The notes under the pieces: generated by a model
What the model was told of the DNA's origin: nothing
Databases searched by the model: none
Seen by the model: the letters and a program-made list of their open reading frames with translations, nothing else
Shown here: positions 8,126 through 19,774 of the stretch, piece after piece
Layout: each line of letters starts with the position of its first letter
How positions within the stretch are numbered: position 1 is the stretch's first letter
Made by a program: the position numbers and the translations under genes
Assembly: GCA_016867725.1 (NCBI GenBank)
Contig: VGIX01000004.1
Span: 42,133 to 106,132, forward strand
Source: Candidatus Effluviviaceae Genus I sp.
Lineage (GTDB): Bacteria > Joyebacterota > Joyebacteria > Joyebacterales > Joyebacteraceae
Direction of reading: 5' to 3'
DNA: 64,000 nt

Positions 8126-9583
8126 GTGGAGAGGCCGGAGAGCGGCGTCGTCGCGGGCATGCGCGAGAACCTCGCGAGGCTGCGGGAGAAGGGCGTGGAC
8201 CCGTACCCGCGGCGCGCGGCGCGGTCGCACCGGGCCGGCGACGTCGCGCGCGACTTCGCGTCGCTCGAGGGGCGCGAGGTCGCCGTGGCGGGACGGCTCA
8301 CGGCCATCCGCGGGCACGGGAGGGCGGTCTTCGCCGACCTCGAGGACGGGAGCGGGAGCATCCAGCTCTTCGTGAGGGCCGACGCCGTGGGCTCGGAGGC
8401 GTTCGCGCTCTGGAAGCACTTCGACCTCGGTGACATCGTCGGCGCGCGCGGCGCGGTCATGAAGACGAGGGCGGGGGAGGTGAGCGTCGGCGTCTCTTCG
8501 TTCGAACTCCTCGCGAAGGCGCTCCGACCGCTGCCCGAGAAGTGGCACGGGCTCCGCGACAAGGAGCTCCGCTTCCGCCACCGCTACCTCGATCTCATCG
8601 CGAACGCGGAGTCGAGGCAGGTCTTCGCGCGGCGCAGCGCGATCCTCGCGGCCGTCCGGCGCTTCATGGACGGGCGCGGATACCTCGAGGTGGAGACGCC
8701 CATTCTGCAGCCCACGTACGGCGGCGCGTTCGCCCGCCCGTTCACCACGCACCACCACGCGCTCGACATGCCGCTCTTCCTCAGGATCGCCGACGAGCTG
8801 TACCTCAAGCGCCTCATCGTCGGCGGGCTCGAGCGCGTGTACGAGATCGGGAAGGACTTCCGGAACGAGGGGATGGACCGCACGCACAGCCCCGAGTTCA
8901 CGCAGCTCGAGCTGTACGAGGCGTACAGCGACTACGAAGGCATGATGGAGCTCTGCGAGTCGCTCGTCGCGCGCCTGGCCGACGAGGTGCTGGGCACGCG
9001 GCAGGTGCCGTGGCAGGGCGGCGCCATCGACGTGACGCCGCCGTGGCGGCGGCTCCGCGTGACGGACGCGGTGCGGGACGCCCTCGGTCTGTCCGGGCCG
9101 CTCACCCGCGAGACCGTCGCGACCGGCGCGAAGGAGGCAGGGCTCGAGCTCGCCGGGAGCGAGAGCTTCGGCGCGCTCGTCGAGACGGTCCTGGCGCAGC
9201 TCGTCGAGCCGAAGCTCGTGGAGCCGACGTTCCTCGTGGACTACCCGCGCGAGATCTCGCCGCTGGCGAAGCAGACGGCGGCGGACCCCGATCTCGTCGA
9301 GCGCTTCGAGGTGTTCATCGCGGGGCTCGAGCTCGGCAACTCGTTCACCGAGCTCAACGACCCCGACGAGCAGCGGAGGCGCTTCGAGACGCAGCAGACG
9401 CTGCGCGAGGGCGGCGACCTCGAGGCGCAGGGCATGGACGAGGACTTCCTCCAGGCGCTCGAGCAGGGCATGCCGCCGACCGGCGGGCTGGGCATCGGGA
9501 TCGACCGTCTCGTGATGTTCCTCACCGACTCGCGGAGCATCCGGGACGTCCTGCTCTTCCCGCCCATGCGTCCGGGCGACTAG
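8126..9583 (+). CDS. lysS: lysyl-tRNA synthetase, class II
   Basis: This enzyme charges tRNA-Lys. The 485-residue protein has an N-terminal OB-fold anticodon-binding domain (VAVAGRLTAIRGHGRAVFAD) and a class II catalytic core: motif 1 around FMDGRGYLEVETPIL, motif 2 in GKDFRNEGMDRTHSPEFTQL and motif 3 in GLGIGIDRLVMFLTDSRSIR, followed by the DVLLFPPMRP end. The GTG at 8126 is preceded by AAGGAGGG. It sits 32 bases after prfB, the same order as prfB-lysS in many bacteria, including E. coli. Nothing unusual is visible. Confidence 0.96.
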   Translation: MERPESGVVAGMRENLARLREKGVDPYPRRAARSHRAGDVARDFASLEGREVAVAGRLTAIRGHGRAVFADLEDGSGSIQLFVRADAVGSEAFALWKHFDLGDIVGARGAVMKTRAGEVSVGVSSFELLAKALRPLPEKWHGLRDKELRFRHRYLDLIANAESRQVFARRSAILAAVRRFMDGRGYLEVETPILQPTYGGAFARPFTTHHHALDMPLFLRIADELYLKRLIVGGLERVYEIGKDFRNEGMDRTHSPEFTQLELYEAYSDYEGMMELCESLVARLADEVLGTRQVPWQGGAIDVTPPWRRLRVTDAVRDALGLSGPLTRETVATGAKEAGLELAGSESFGALVETVLAQLVEPKLVEPTFLVDYPREISPLAKQTAADPDLVERFEVFIAGLELGNSFTELNDPDEQRRRFETQQTLREGGDLEAQGMDEDFLQALEQGMPPTGGLGIGIDRLVMFLTDSRSIRDVLLFPPMRPGD

Positions 9584-9601
9584 CCCGGGAAGGAGCCGTC
9601 G

Positions 9602-10834
9602 TTGGCTTTCGAGTGGTTCATCGCGTGGCGGTACCTCCGCGCGAAGAGGAAGTCGCGGTTCGTCTCGATCATCAGCGCCATCTCGATCGGGGGCGTCGCC
9701 GTCGGCGTCATGGCGCTCGTCGTCGTGCTCGCGGTCATGAACGGCTTCGAGCAGGAGGTGCACAGGAGGATCATCGGCATCAACGCGCACGTCATCGTGC
9801 TCACGTTCGGGAACGAGCCGATCCGCGACTACGACGCTCTCACGGCCCGGATCAACGCGATGCCGCACGTCGTGGCCGCCGCCCCGTTCACCTACTCCAA
9901 GGGCGTTCTCAAGGGCCGCGGAGGGTCGGACGGCATCGTGGTCCGCGGGATCGACCTGGCGGCGGAGGCCCGGGTGTCCGACATCCTCACCAACGTCGAT
10001 CCCCAGGTGACCGAGTTCGTCGCGCGCCCCGGCGGGCTGCCACCGGCCATCCTCGGCGACGAGCTCGCCGGGAGGCTGCGCGCCGACGTCGGGGACACGG
10101 TCGCGATGACGTCGCCGTTCGACTACGTGCTCACTCCGATGGGCCTCATGCCGGCGGTCCGGCGGTTCGAGGTCGTGAGCCTCATGAGCTCGGGGATGTT
10201 TGAGTACGACCAGTCGCTCGTCTACATTGACCTTCCGAGCGCGCAGTCGCTGTTCGGCTACAAGGACTCGGTGATCGGGATCTCCGTGAAGACGGACGAT
10301 CCCTACCGCGCCCCGGAGATCGGCGCGAACATCGTGGACCGCCTGGGAGGGTTCCCGTACCGCGCCAACAACTGGATCGAGCTCAACCGCAACCTGTTCA
10401 CCTGGATGCGGACCGAGAAGAAGGTCATGTTCTGGATCCTGTCGCTCATCGTCCTCGTGGCGGCGTTCAACATCGCGAGCACCCTGATCATGGTCGTGAT
10501 GGAGAAGACCAAGGACATCGGCATCCTGAAGTCCATGGGCGCGACGCCGCGGTCGGTCAGGCGCATCTTCGAGCTCGAGGGACTGGTCATCGGGGGCGTC
10601 GGGACGGTCCTCGGGGCCATCGGCGGGTTCGTCCTCGCGAGCCTGCTGGACAGGTACCAGTTCGTCTCCCTGCCAGGCGACGTCTACCCCATCGAGACGC
10701 TTCCGGTGCAGATGCAGGTCCTGGACTTCGTCGTCGTGTCGGCGGCCGCCATGCTCATCAGCTTCGCGGCCGCGCTCTACCCAGCATGGCAGGCCTCGCG
10801 GCTCGCGCCCGTCGAGGCGATCCGGAGGAAGTAG
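9602..10834 (+). CDS. LolC/LolE-type lipoprotein-releasing ABC transporter permease
   Basis: This inner-membrane permease would extract outer-membrane lipoproteins and hand them to LolA. The 410-residue protein has a TM helix at about residues 20-45, a long periplasmic MacB-like domain, and three C-terminal TM helices. FEWFIAWRYLRAKRKSRFVS at the N-terminus, SIGGVAVGVMALVVVLAVMN and MEKTKDIGILKSMGATPRSV are diagnostic of the LolC/E family. I chose TTG 9602, which follows GGAG at suitable spacing. The ATPase gene starts two bases after its stop. Only one permease gene is present here, so it may work as a homodimer or pair with a permease encoded elsewhere. Confidence 0.92.
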   Translation: MAFEWFIAWRYLRAKRKSRFVSIISAISIGGVAVGVMALVVVLAVMNGFEQEVHRRIIGINAHVIVLTFGNEPIRDYDALTARINAMPHVVAAAPFTYSKGVLKGRGGSDGIVVRGIDLAAEARVSDILTNVDPQVTEFVARPGGLPPAILGDELAGRLRADVGDTVAMTSPFDYVLTPMGLMPAVRRFEVVSLMSSGMFEYDQSLVYIDLPSAQSLFGYKDSVIGISVKTDDPYRAPEIGANIVDRLGGFPYRANNWIELNRNLFTWMRTEKKVMFWILSLIVLVAAFNIASTLIMVVMEKTKDIGILKSMGATPRSVRRIFELEGLVIGGVGTVLGAIGGFVLASLLDRYQFVSLPGDVYPIETLPVQMQVLDFVVVSAAAMLISFAAALYPAWQASRLAPVEAIRRK

Positions 10835-10835
10835 C

Positions 10836-11528
10836 GTGGCGGCGATCCTTGCGGCGCGGGGCGTGACGAAGAGCTTCGTCACGGGCGAGAAGCGGCTCGA
10901 CGTGCTCACGGGCGTGGACCTCGAGGTGGAGCGCGGCGAGATCATCTCCATCGTCGGCCCGTCGGGCGTCGGGAAGAGCACGCTCCTTCACATCATGGGA
11001 ACGCTCGACGCGCCGACCGCCGGGACCGTGTTCATCGACTCGACCGACGCGTTCGCGCTCTCGGAGACCGAGCGCGCCGCGTTCAGGAACCGGACCGTGG
11101 GCTTCGTGTTCCAGTTCCACCACCTGCTCAAGGAGCTCACCGCGCTCGAGAACGTCATGATGCCCTGCCTCATCGCAGGGATGACGCGCGCGGATGCTGC
11201 GGCGCGGGCGTCCGCGCTCCTCGCCCGCGTTCGCCTCTCCGAGCGGGTGGACCACAGGCCGGGCGAGCTGTCGGGAGGCGAGGAGCAGCGCGTGGCCGTG
11301 GCCAGGGCGCTCGCGACGGGCCCGCACGTCGTCCTCGCGGACGAGCCGTCCGGGAACCTGGACCGGGCGTCCGGCACGGAACTCCACGATCTTCTGTGGG
11401 AGCTCCGGGACTCCACCGGACAGACGTTCGCCATCGTGACCCACAACGAGGAGCTGTTCCACCGCGCGGACCGCGTCATCACGCTGCGCGGCGGGCGGGC
11501 GGTGGAGCTCCCGAGGGGCGGCGCGTGA
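10836..11528 (+). CDS. lolD: lipoprotein-releasing ABC transporter ATP-binding protein
   Basis: This ATPase energises the preceding permease. The 230-residue protein has all ABC motifs: Walker A GPSGVGKSTLLHIMGTLD, Q-loop FVFQFHHLLKELTALENV, signature LSGGEEQRVAVARALATGP, Walker B VVLADEPSGNLD and switch His in IVTHNEELF. The FQFHHLL and NLD segments are typical of the LolD/MacB subfamily. The signature loop reads SGGEEQR where SGGERQR is usual. The GTG start lies one base after the permease stop, and the TGA overlaps the following mcsA-like start, so lolC-lolD-mcsA-mcsB appear translationally coupled. Confidence 0.94.
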   Translation: MAAILAARGVTKSFVTGEKRLDVLTGVDLEVERGEIISIVGPSGVGKSTLLHIMGTLDAPTAGTVFIDSTDAFALSETERAAFRNRTVGFVFQFHHLLKELTALENVMMPCLIAGMTRADAAARASALLARVRLSERVDHRPGELSGGEEQRVAVARALATGPHVVLADEPSGNLDRASGTELHDLLWELRDSTGQTFAIVTHNEELFHRADRVITLRGGRAVELPRGGA

Positions 11529-12043
11529 TCTGCACGGACTGCGGGAACAGGCAGGCGGTGGTCACCTACACCGAGTTCGCCGACGGCAAGGCGACCGCGT
11601 GGAACCTGTGCGAGGAGTGCGCCGCCAGGCGCGGCGTGAGCGCGTCGCTCTCGTCGCTGTCGGGGCCGCTCGTCAACATCCTCATGGGCCTTCTCGAGGA
11701 GGCGGGCCGCGAGGGCGCGGCGGAGCCGGGGCCGACATGCGACGGGTGCGGGCTCTCCCTCGCGGAGTTCCGGAAGCGGGGGAGGCTCGGATGCCCGGCG
11801 TGCTACGCCGCGTTCCACGACGAGCTTGCGTCCCTCGTGCGGAGGATCCACGGCAGCACGGAGCACGCGGGCCGCGTCCCGGGATCGCTCGAGTCGCTCG
11901 AGGGGCCGAGGCGGGAGGTCCTGAGGCTGCGCGCCGAGCTCGAGCGCGCCGTGAAGCGCGAGGAGTACGAGCGCGCGGCGTCGCTCCGGGACCTCATCAG
12001 GCAGAAGGAGGAGAGCCTGCGCGCCGGGAGGGAACGGTCGTGA
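11525..12043 (+). CDS. mcsA: McsA-like protein-arginine kinase activator with four CxxC zinc-binding motifs and a UVR motif
   Basis: In Firmicutes McsA activates the arginine kinase McsB. This 172-residue protein has the expected design: two pairs of zinc-binding CxxC motifs (CTDCGNRQ and CEEC in the first 35 residues, CDGCG and CPACYAAFHDEL near 75-105), then a C-terminal UVR coiled-coil motif (AVKREEYERAASLRDLIRQK). The GTG at 11525 overlaps the lolD stop. Its own TGA overlaps the GTG of mcsB, as in the Firmicutes ctsR-mcsA-mcsB-clpC operon. No CtsR-like repressor gene is adjacent; the upstream neighbours are Lol transporter genes. Confidence 0.9.
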   Translation: MICTDCGNRQAVVTYTEFADGKATAWNLCEECAARRGVSASLSSLSGPLVNILMGLLEEAGREGAAEPGPTCDGCGLSLAEFRKRGRLGCPACYAAFHDELASLVRRIHGSTEHAGRVPGSLESLEGPRREVLRLRAELERAVKREEYERAASLRDLIRQKEESLRAGRERS

Positions 12044-13095
12044 CGTGGTCGTTCGACGCGATGATGCGTGAGCCGGCGGCCTGGCTGGACGGCTCCGGGG
12101 CGCGCTCGGACGTGATCCTCTCCACGCGCGTGCGGCTCGCCCGGAACATCGAGGGCGAGCGGTTCCCTGGTCGCGCGGGGCGCGCGGACCTCGAGCGCGT
12201 CCGCGACCGCGCGCTCGAGGCGGCGCTCAGGAGCAACTACCTCCGCAACGCCCTCGTCGTCCGCGTGGAAGACGCCGACGAGCCCCAGCGGCAGATCCTC
12301 GTGGAGCGCCACCTCGCGAGCCCCGAGCTCGCGTGCGGCGGCCCGGGCGGCGCCGTCGTCGTCGGCGAGCGCGAGATCGTGAGCGTCATGGTGAACGAGG
12401 AGGACCACATCCGGCTCCAGTGCATCCGCTCGGGTCTCCAGCCCCTCGACGCCTGGCGCCTGGCCGGCAAGATCGAGTCCGAACTGGACCGGAACTTGCA
12501 TTACGCTTTCTTGAGCGACTGGGGGTATCTCACAGCATGCCCGACGAACGTGGGCACAGGGATGCGCGTCTCCGTGCTCGCGCACTTCATCGCGCTCGTG
12601 CGGAGCGGCCGGGTGTCGCAGGTTCTGGGCAGCGTGAGCAAGCTCGGCCTGTCGGTGCGCGGGTTCTACGGGGAGGGCAGCGCCGCGCAGGGGGCGTTCT
12701 TCCAGATCTCGAACCGGACGACGCTCGGGCAGACCGAGGACGACATCGCCTACACGGTGGAGCGCGTCGCCGGGCAGCTGTCGAACCTCGAGTCGGAGGC
12801 GCGCGCGCAGCTCGCCGCGAGCGACCGGCGCCTCGCCGATGAGGCATGGCGCGCGTACGGCGTGCTCCGGAGCGCGCGGCTGCTGACGGCGGGCGAGGTC
12901 ATGGAGCTGGCGTCGTCGCTCCGCCTCGGGGTCGCCGAGGGACTGATCGACACCGTGCCCCTGTCCACCGTGAACCGACTCCTCGTGGTCACGCAGCCGG
13001 GGCATCTGAGATACGTGAGGGGGGACGCGTCGGCCGAGGAGCGGAACGCCCTTCGGGCCGACATCGTGAGGCGGGAGCTTTCGTCGGCGCACTAG
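12040..13095 (+). CDS. mcsB: protein-arginine kinase
   Basis: McsB phosphorylates arginine residues on proteins, marking them for ClpCP. The 351-residue protein is a bacterial guanido kinase: ILSTRVRLARNIEGERFP for nucleotide binding, VNEEDHIRLQ, the catalytic cysteine in ACPTNVGTGMRVS (Cys167), and RGFYGEGSAAQGAFFQISNR with TTLGQTEDDI. The C-terminus (LRADIVRREL) matches the usual McsB end near its phospho-arginine-binding region. I chose GTG 12040, which overlaps the mcsA stop and follows GGGAGGGAACG. The order mcsA-mcsB-clpC argues strongly that this is the arginine kinase and not a creatine-kinase-like enzyme. Confidence 0.93.
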   Translation: MTWSFDAMMREPAAWLDGSGARSDVILSTRVRLARNIEGERFPGRAGRADLERVRDRALEAALRSNYLRNALVVRVEDADEPQRQILVERHLASPELACGGPGGAVVVGEREIVSVMVNEEDHIRLQCIRSGLQPLDAWRLAGKIESELDRNLHYAFLSDWGYLTACPTNVGTGMRVSVLAHFIALVRSGRVSQVLGSVSKLGLSVRGFYGEGSAAQGAFFQISNRTTLGQTEDDIAYTVERVAGQLSNLESEARAQLAASDRRLADEAWRAYGVLRSARLLTAGEVMELASSLRLGVAEGLIDTVPLSTVNRLLVVTQPGHLRYVRGDASAEERNALRADIVRRELSSAH

Positions 13096-13111
13096 CGCGC
13101 GCGAGCGCGCT
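13094..13111 (+). other. GC hairpin with GCGA tetraloop between mcsB and clpC
   Basis: A perfect 7-bp stem (AGCGCGC paired with GCGCGCT) closes a GCGA loop, a GNRA tetraloop. It begins at the last two bases of the mcsB stop codon and ends 25 bases before the clpC ATG. There is no following T-tract, so it is not a good intrinsic terminator. It may set mRNA stability or give clpC a separate message level. Function is inferred only. Confidence 0.45.
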
Positions 13112-13136
13112 CCCGCCGCGTCCATGGAGGCCAGCG

Positions 13137-15596
<2,460 letters not shown>

Positions 15597-15632
15597 CCGG
15601 TCCGCCTCGCCGATCGGGCGGGAAGTTCACGC

Positions 15633-18600
15633 ATGCGCCATCGCCGCTGGGTCCTTCTTCTCGCCTTCGTGCTCGTCGCGGTCGTGCCCCTCGTCTTCGT
15701 CGGGCTCAGGGTCGCGTCGCGCCATCCCGCCTTCCGCCGCGCCGTCGCCGAGCGGCTCATGCCGGACGCGAAGGGGCGGCTCTCCATCGGCGAGCTCGAG
15801 GTCGGTCTCGCGTCGGTGCGCGCCGCCGACGTCCGTGTCGAACTCGAGGGCGGCGGGTTCGTCGAGATACCGCGCATCGCGCTCGGCGTGAGCTGGCCGA
15901 GGCTCGTGGCCTCCGGGTTCAACCCGGCCGGGAGCCTCGGGAGCGCGGTCGTGAGCGGCCCCCGCATCGTGATCGCGCTGGGCGCCGCGGACGAGGCCGG
16001 GACCGGCGCCCGGTTTCGGCCCGCCGCCGTGTTCGATGCCATCCCCGACCGCGTGAGCGTTTCCGATGCATCCATCACGTTCATCGACACCGCCGGTTGG
16101 TCCCTCGGCGCGCACTCGCTGGACCTCGTGGCGGCGCGGGGACGCGACGGGCGCGTGGCCGGCGAGGTCTCCGGAAGCTGTCTGGGGGCGCGCGGCAATC
16201 TCACGGGGGCGTTCGCGTGGGACCGCCTCTCGCGGTCCCTGTCCGTCACGGCGAGCGTGGCCGACGGCGACCTGTCGTCGGACGGACTCGTGACGCTTCC
16301 GCGCGTCCGGGCACGCCCGCTGTCCGGCCGCGGCGAAGCAACCCTCGCGCTCACGACGGACGGCGCGTCCACCGACTGGAACGTCTCCTTCGGACTCCGC
16401 GACGCCGACCTGGCCTTCGCCGAAGGCGAGACGCTCCGGGCCGTGAGCGCCCGCGGGTCGCTCGACGGCGACGTCCTCTCGGTGACGGAAGCGACGGGCG
16501 CGTGGAGGTCGAGCGACCTCGAGGCCGACGGGGCCGTCTCTCTGGCGCGACGCGAGTTCGACGGGCTCCGCGTGACGGCGAGCGGCCTTCCGCTCGACGC
16601 GGCGTGGCGGCTCGCGCGCGGCGAGCACGGGGGCGACGACGTCGCCGTCCCCGAGGGCACCGCCGACCTCGTCGCCGCTCTCACCGGCGCGTTCGGCGCG
16701 CCGGTGCTCGATCTCTCCGTGTCCCGCGCCGACCTCACGCTCGGCCCGGTCTCGCTTTCCGGGTGCGCCGGTTCGGGGCGGCTGGGTGACGGCCGCGTCG
16801 AGGTCGACCGGTTGACCGGCGAGGCCGCGGGAGGGCGCTTCTCCGTGGCGGGGAGCGCCGGCCGGCGCGACGGGTCCACGCCGTGGACGCTGGATGTGTC
16901 CGGCGAGGCGACCGACCTTGACCTCTCCGCGCTCTGGCGCGACGCGGACCCGTCCGTCGGGGGCCGCGTCTCGCTGGGGTCGCTTCGCATCGCCGGGACC
17001 ACGGAGCGCCCCAGCGCGTCCGCCGAGGTCGCGTGGCGGGCGCTGGCCGTCGCGGGCGTCCAGCTCCGCTCCGGTCGCGGCGACGTCGTCTTCGACGGCG
17101 ACTCGCTTACGGTCGATCTCAGGTCCGACGCGGGCACCTACGCCGTCGTCGGCTCGGTGACGGACCTCACGACGCGTCCCGCGCTCGACGTCCATGCGAC
17201 CCTGTCGGGGTTCGCCGCCGACTCGACGCTTGTGCCGCGCGGCGTTCCCCTCGCTCCGACCATCCTCGACGGAAGCCTGTCGCTTCGCGGGCCGCTCGAC
17301 GGCCTGACGTTCCGCGGGGGGCTCGGCGCGCTGGGCGGCGACCTCACCGGCTTCTTCGCGCTCTCCGGGACGCTCTCGGGCGGCCCGGGCGCGAGGCGCA
17401 TGGCCGCATCGTGCCGGTCCGAGGACGCGACGCTCCGCGGCGTTGCGGTCCCGCTCTCCGCCGACGTCGCCCTCGATCGCGAGGCGCTGGACATCGCGAA
17501 CCTCGTCCTGGCGAATGCCGTGACGGCCCACGCCCGCATCGGCCTCAGGGGCGCCCGCGGGATCGAAGGAGAGGTCGTCGTGTCGCAGGCGGCCCTTGCG
17601 GACATCCTGCGGGCGGCGGTCGCGAAGCCCGCGCTGGGCGGGGTCGACGGCGCTCTGTCGCTGTCGGCGACGCTCGGCGGGACCGTGGACGAGCCGCGCG
17701 CCGAGATCGAGGCTGCGGCCGACGGCGTGCGGATCGGAGGCGTCGGCGGCCTGGGCGCGACGCTCTCGGCCTCCGTCGCGGGGAAGCGCGTCGCGCTGCG
17801 CGCCGCGGAGCTCCTCGACGGCGGCACTCCCGCGCTCACCGCGTCGGGGGAGGTGAGCCTCGACCGCGAGGGCGAGGTCTCCGTGTCCGTGCGCGGGAGG
17901 GACCTCCCCGGGCGGCTGCTCGGCGGGAGCGACGAGACGCGCTTCGACGTGACCGCCGGCATCGGCGGCACGCGGGGCAGGCCGAGCTTCGACGCGCTCG
18001 TGGAGTCCTCCCGCGGGGAGTTCCTCGGGATCCCGTTCGACCGTCTCGCGGCGAGGGTGACCGGCGCGGAGGGCGCTGCGCGTGTTGAGCCGCTCGCGCT
18101 CGAGCGCTCGGGGCGCTACCGTCTGAGCGCGACAGGCCTCGTCCCGTACGAGGCGCTGTTGCCGGGCGGCGAGGCGGAAGCCTCCCTCACCGTCGAGGTC
18201 GGCGGTGACCCTCTCGCGCTCCTCATGGAAGTGGTCCAGCTGGCCGATGTCGCCAGAGGGGAGGGCACGCTGAACCTCCACCTCGTGGGGAACCGCGACG
18301 GCGTGTCGGTGGCGCACGGCGAGCTCGAGGCGAGGGCCAGGAGCGCCAGGCCGCGGGCGCTCTTCGACGAGATCACGGACCTCGCCGTCTCCGTCGCCGT
18401 CGTGGACGGAGAGGTGACGTCGGGGGCGGCCGGCGGGCGCGTGGAGGGCAGGGCCGTGCGCCTCGAGAGCGTGCGGGGAGCGTCCCCCGGCGGAGAGGAG
18501 CTCCCGGCCCTCGAGGCCGCCGGGATCGACCTCGGCGCTCTGGCCCTCTTCACCGACCCGGCCGGCATCAAGCTGCGGGTCCCCGGCCTCATGCAACCCG

Positions 18601-19673
18601 GACACGTGGGCCACGCCGCGGCCCGCGGCCGGGACGGCGCCCCCGCGTTCCTCATCGCCGGGCCTTCCGATCAGCCCGTCCTCCGGGGGGAGATCGAGCT
18701 GTCCGACATGACCTTCACCTACCCGTTCCTCGAAGGAGGGATCGGCGTCGGCGGCGACTTCCTCTCGGACGCCGAGTGGGACGTGCGGATCATCGCCGGG
18801 AGGAACCTGTGGTATCGGCGCGCCGACGCGACGCTGCACGTGGAGCGCGGGGGCAGCCTGGACCTCGTCGGCGTGCCCTCGCAGCACACCCTGTGCGTGG
18901 CGGGTCGCGTGGCCGCGAGGCGCGGGACCGTAGGATTCGCCGGCGCCGAGTTCGACGTCCAGAAGGCTGTCGTGGAGTTCCCCGCGTTCTGCGAGCCGCC
19001 GCGGTTCACCGTCGAGGCCTTGACGCGCGTCGAGGACGGAACGAGGATCACGCTCAGCATGGACTCCGCCGAGGGGGACCTCATGCTGACCGGCGCCGGC
19101 GTGACGCTCGACGAGAGCTCGCTCGTGCTCAGGTCGGACGCTCCAGAGGACGACACGCGGGAGAAGGTCCTTTCGAGGCTGCAGTACGGCATCGGGTTCG
19201 ACTTCCTCGCCGGCGAGGAGCAGGCTTCGCTGGAGAGGAAGCAGGCGCTCGACGTCGTGGGCAGCCAGATCGGCGGCCAGCTCGTGCGGCCGCTCCTCTC
19301 GCCGATCGAGGCCCGCGTGCGCAGGAACCTGCGTCTCGACCTCGTGAGGATCGAGGTCGAGTTCGTCGGGCACTTCCTGTCTCACCTCGACGAGTGGCGC
19401 GCCCACGAGGGTCGCGGCGAGTACCTGCCGTTCCTTGCGGACACGCGCGTCACGCTGGGGAAGTACGTCTCGCGTGACTGGTTGCTGTCGTACGTCGGTC
19501 GGGCGGAGGCCTTCGAGCAGGACATCGGATACCAGCGCCTCGGTCTTCGCCACGAGCTCGGCGTTGAATACGAGGTGTCTCCGCACACGTCCCTCTCCCT
19601 GCGCGTCGTCTACGACCCCCGGCTGTCCGCGTGGGACAGGGGCATCTCCATCGAGAACCGCTTCGAGTTCTGA
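15633..19673 (+). CDS. tamB: TamB-family (DUF490) translocation and assembly module protein
   Basis: A 1346-residue AsmA-like envelope protein anchored by one N-terminal TM helix (about 5-25, WVLLLAFVLVAVVPLVFVG). The body is long, repetitive beta-rich sequence of the kind that forms a hydrophobic groove spanning the periplasm for lipid or protein transport to the outer membrane. The last 350 residues have the conserved TamB/DUF490 character, including GFDFLAGEEQASL, LGKYVSRDWLLSYVGR, YQRLGLRHELGVEYEVS and the end DRGISIENRFEF. The bamA-like gene follows about 100 bp later, the usual tamB neighbour in FCB bacteria and a functional partner (TamA/BamA). High confidence in family; transported cargo unknown. 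Confidence 0.88.
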   Translation: MRHRRWVLLLAFVLVAVVPLVFVGLRVASRHPAFRRAVAERLMPDAKGRLSIGELEVGLASVRAADVRVELEGGGFVEIPRIALGVSWPRLVASGFNPAGSLGSAVVSGPRIVIALGAADEAGTGARFRPAAVFDAIPDRVSVSDASITFIDTAGWSLGAHSLDLVAARGRDGRVAGEVSGSCLGARGNLTGAFAWDRLSRSLSVTASVADGDLSSDGLVTLPRVRARPLSGRGEATLALTTDGASTDWNVSFGLRDADLAFAEGETLRAVSARGSLDGDVLSVTEATGAWRSSDLEADGAVSLARREFDGLRVTASGLPLDAAWRLARGEHGGDDVAVPEGTADLVAALTGAFGAPVLDLSVSRADLTLGPVSLSGCAGSGRLGDGRVEVDRLTGEAAGGRFSVAGSAGRRDGSTPWTLDVSGEATDLDLSALWRDADPSVGGRVSLGSLRIAGTTERPSASAEVAWRALAVAGVQLRSGRGDVVFDGDSLTVDLRSDAGTYAVVGSVTDLTTRPALDVHATLSGFAADSTLVPRGVPLAPTILDGSLSLRGPLDGLTFRGGLGALGGDLTGFFALSGTLSGGPGARRMAASCRSEDATLRGVAVPLSADVALDREALDIANLVLANAVTAHARIGLRGARGIEGEVVVSQAALADILRAAVAKPALGGVDGALSLSATLGGTVDEPRAEIEAAADGVRIGGVGGLGATLSASVAGKRVALRAAELLDGGTPALTASGEVSLDREGEVSVSVRGRDLPGRLLGGSDETRFDVTAGIGGTRGRPSFDALVESSRGEFLGIPFDRLAARVTGAEGAARVEPLALERSGRYRLSATGLVPYEALLPGGEAEASLTVEVGGDPLALLMEVVQLADVARGEGTLNLHLVGNRDGVSVAHGELEARARSARPRALFDEITDLAVSVAVVDGEVTSGAAGGRVEGRAVRLESVRGASPGGEELPALEAAGIDLGALALFTDPAGIKLRVPGLMQPGHVGHAAARGRDGAPAFLIAGPSDQPVLRGEIELSDMTFTYPFLEGGIGVGGDFLSDAEWDVRIIAGRNLWYRRADATLHVERGGSLDLVGVPSQHTLCVAGRVAARRGTVGFAGAEFDVQKAVVEFPAFCEPPRFTVEALTRVEDGTRITLSMDSAEGDLMLTGAGVTLDESSLVLRSDAPEDDTREKVLSRLQYGIGFDFLAGEEQASLERKQALDVVGSQIGGQLVRPLLSPIEARVRRNLRLDLVRIEVEFVGHFLSHLDEWRAHEGRGEYLPFLADTRVTLGKYVSRDWLLSYVGRAEAFEQDIGYQRLGLRHELGVEYEVSPHTSLSLRVVYDPRLSAWDRGISIENRFEF

Positions 19674-19712
19674 CCGCCCCACCGGCGGCGCGCGAGCGCT
19701 CCAGGATTCCGG

Positions 19713-19741
19713 TTTACAGCATGGAGGTGCTGTGCTAGCAT
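19713..19741 (+). promoter_or_regulatory. predicted sigma70-type promoter upstream of bamA
   Basis: TTTACA at 19713-19718 and TAGCAT at 19736-19741 are separated by exactly 17 bases. The -10 is preceded by TGC, an extended -10 signature. It lies 33 bases before the bamA start in the gap after tamB, giving the downstream bamA-skp-lpx genes their own transcription start. Predicted from sequence only. Confidence 0.6.
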
Positions 19742-19774
19742 GCCCGGTTGACTCGGGCACGGAGGTGTCGAACC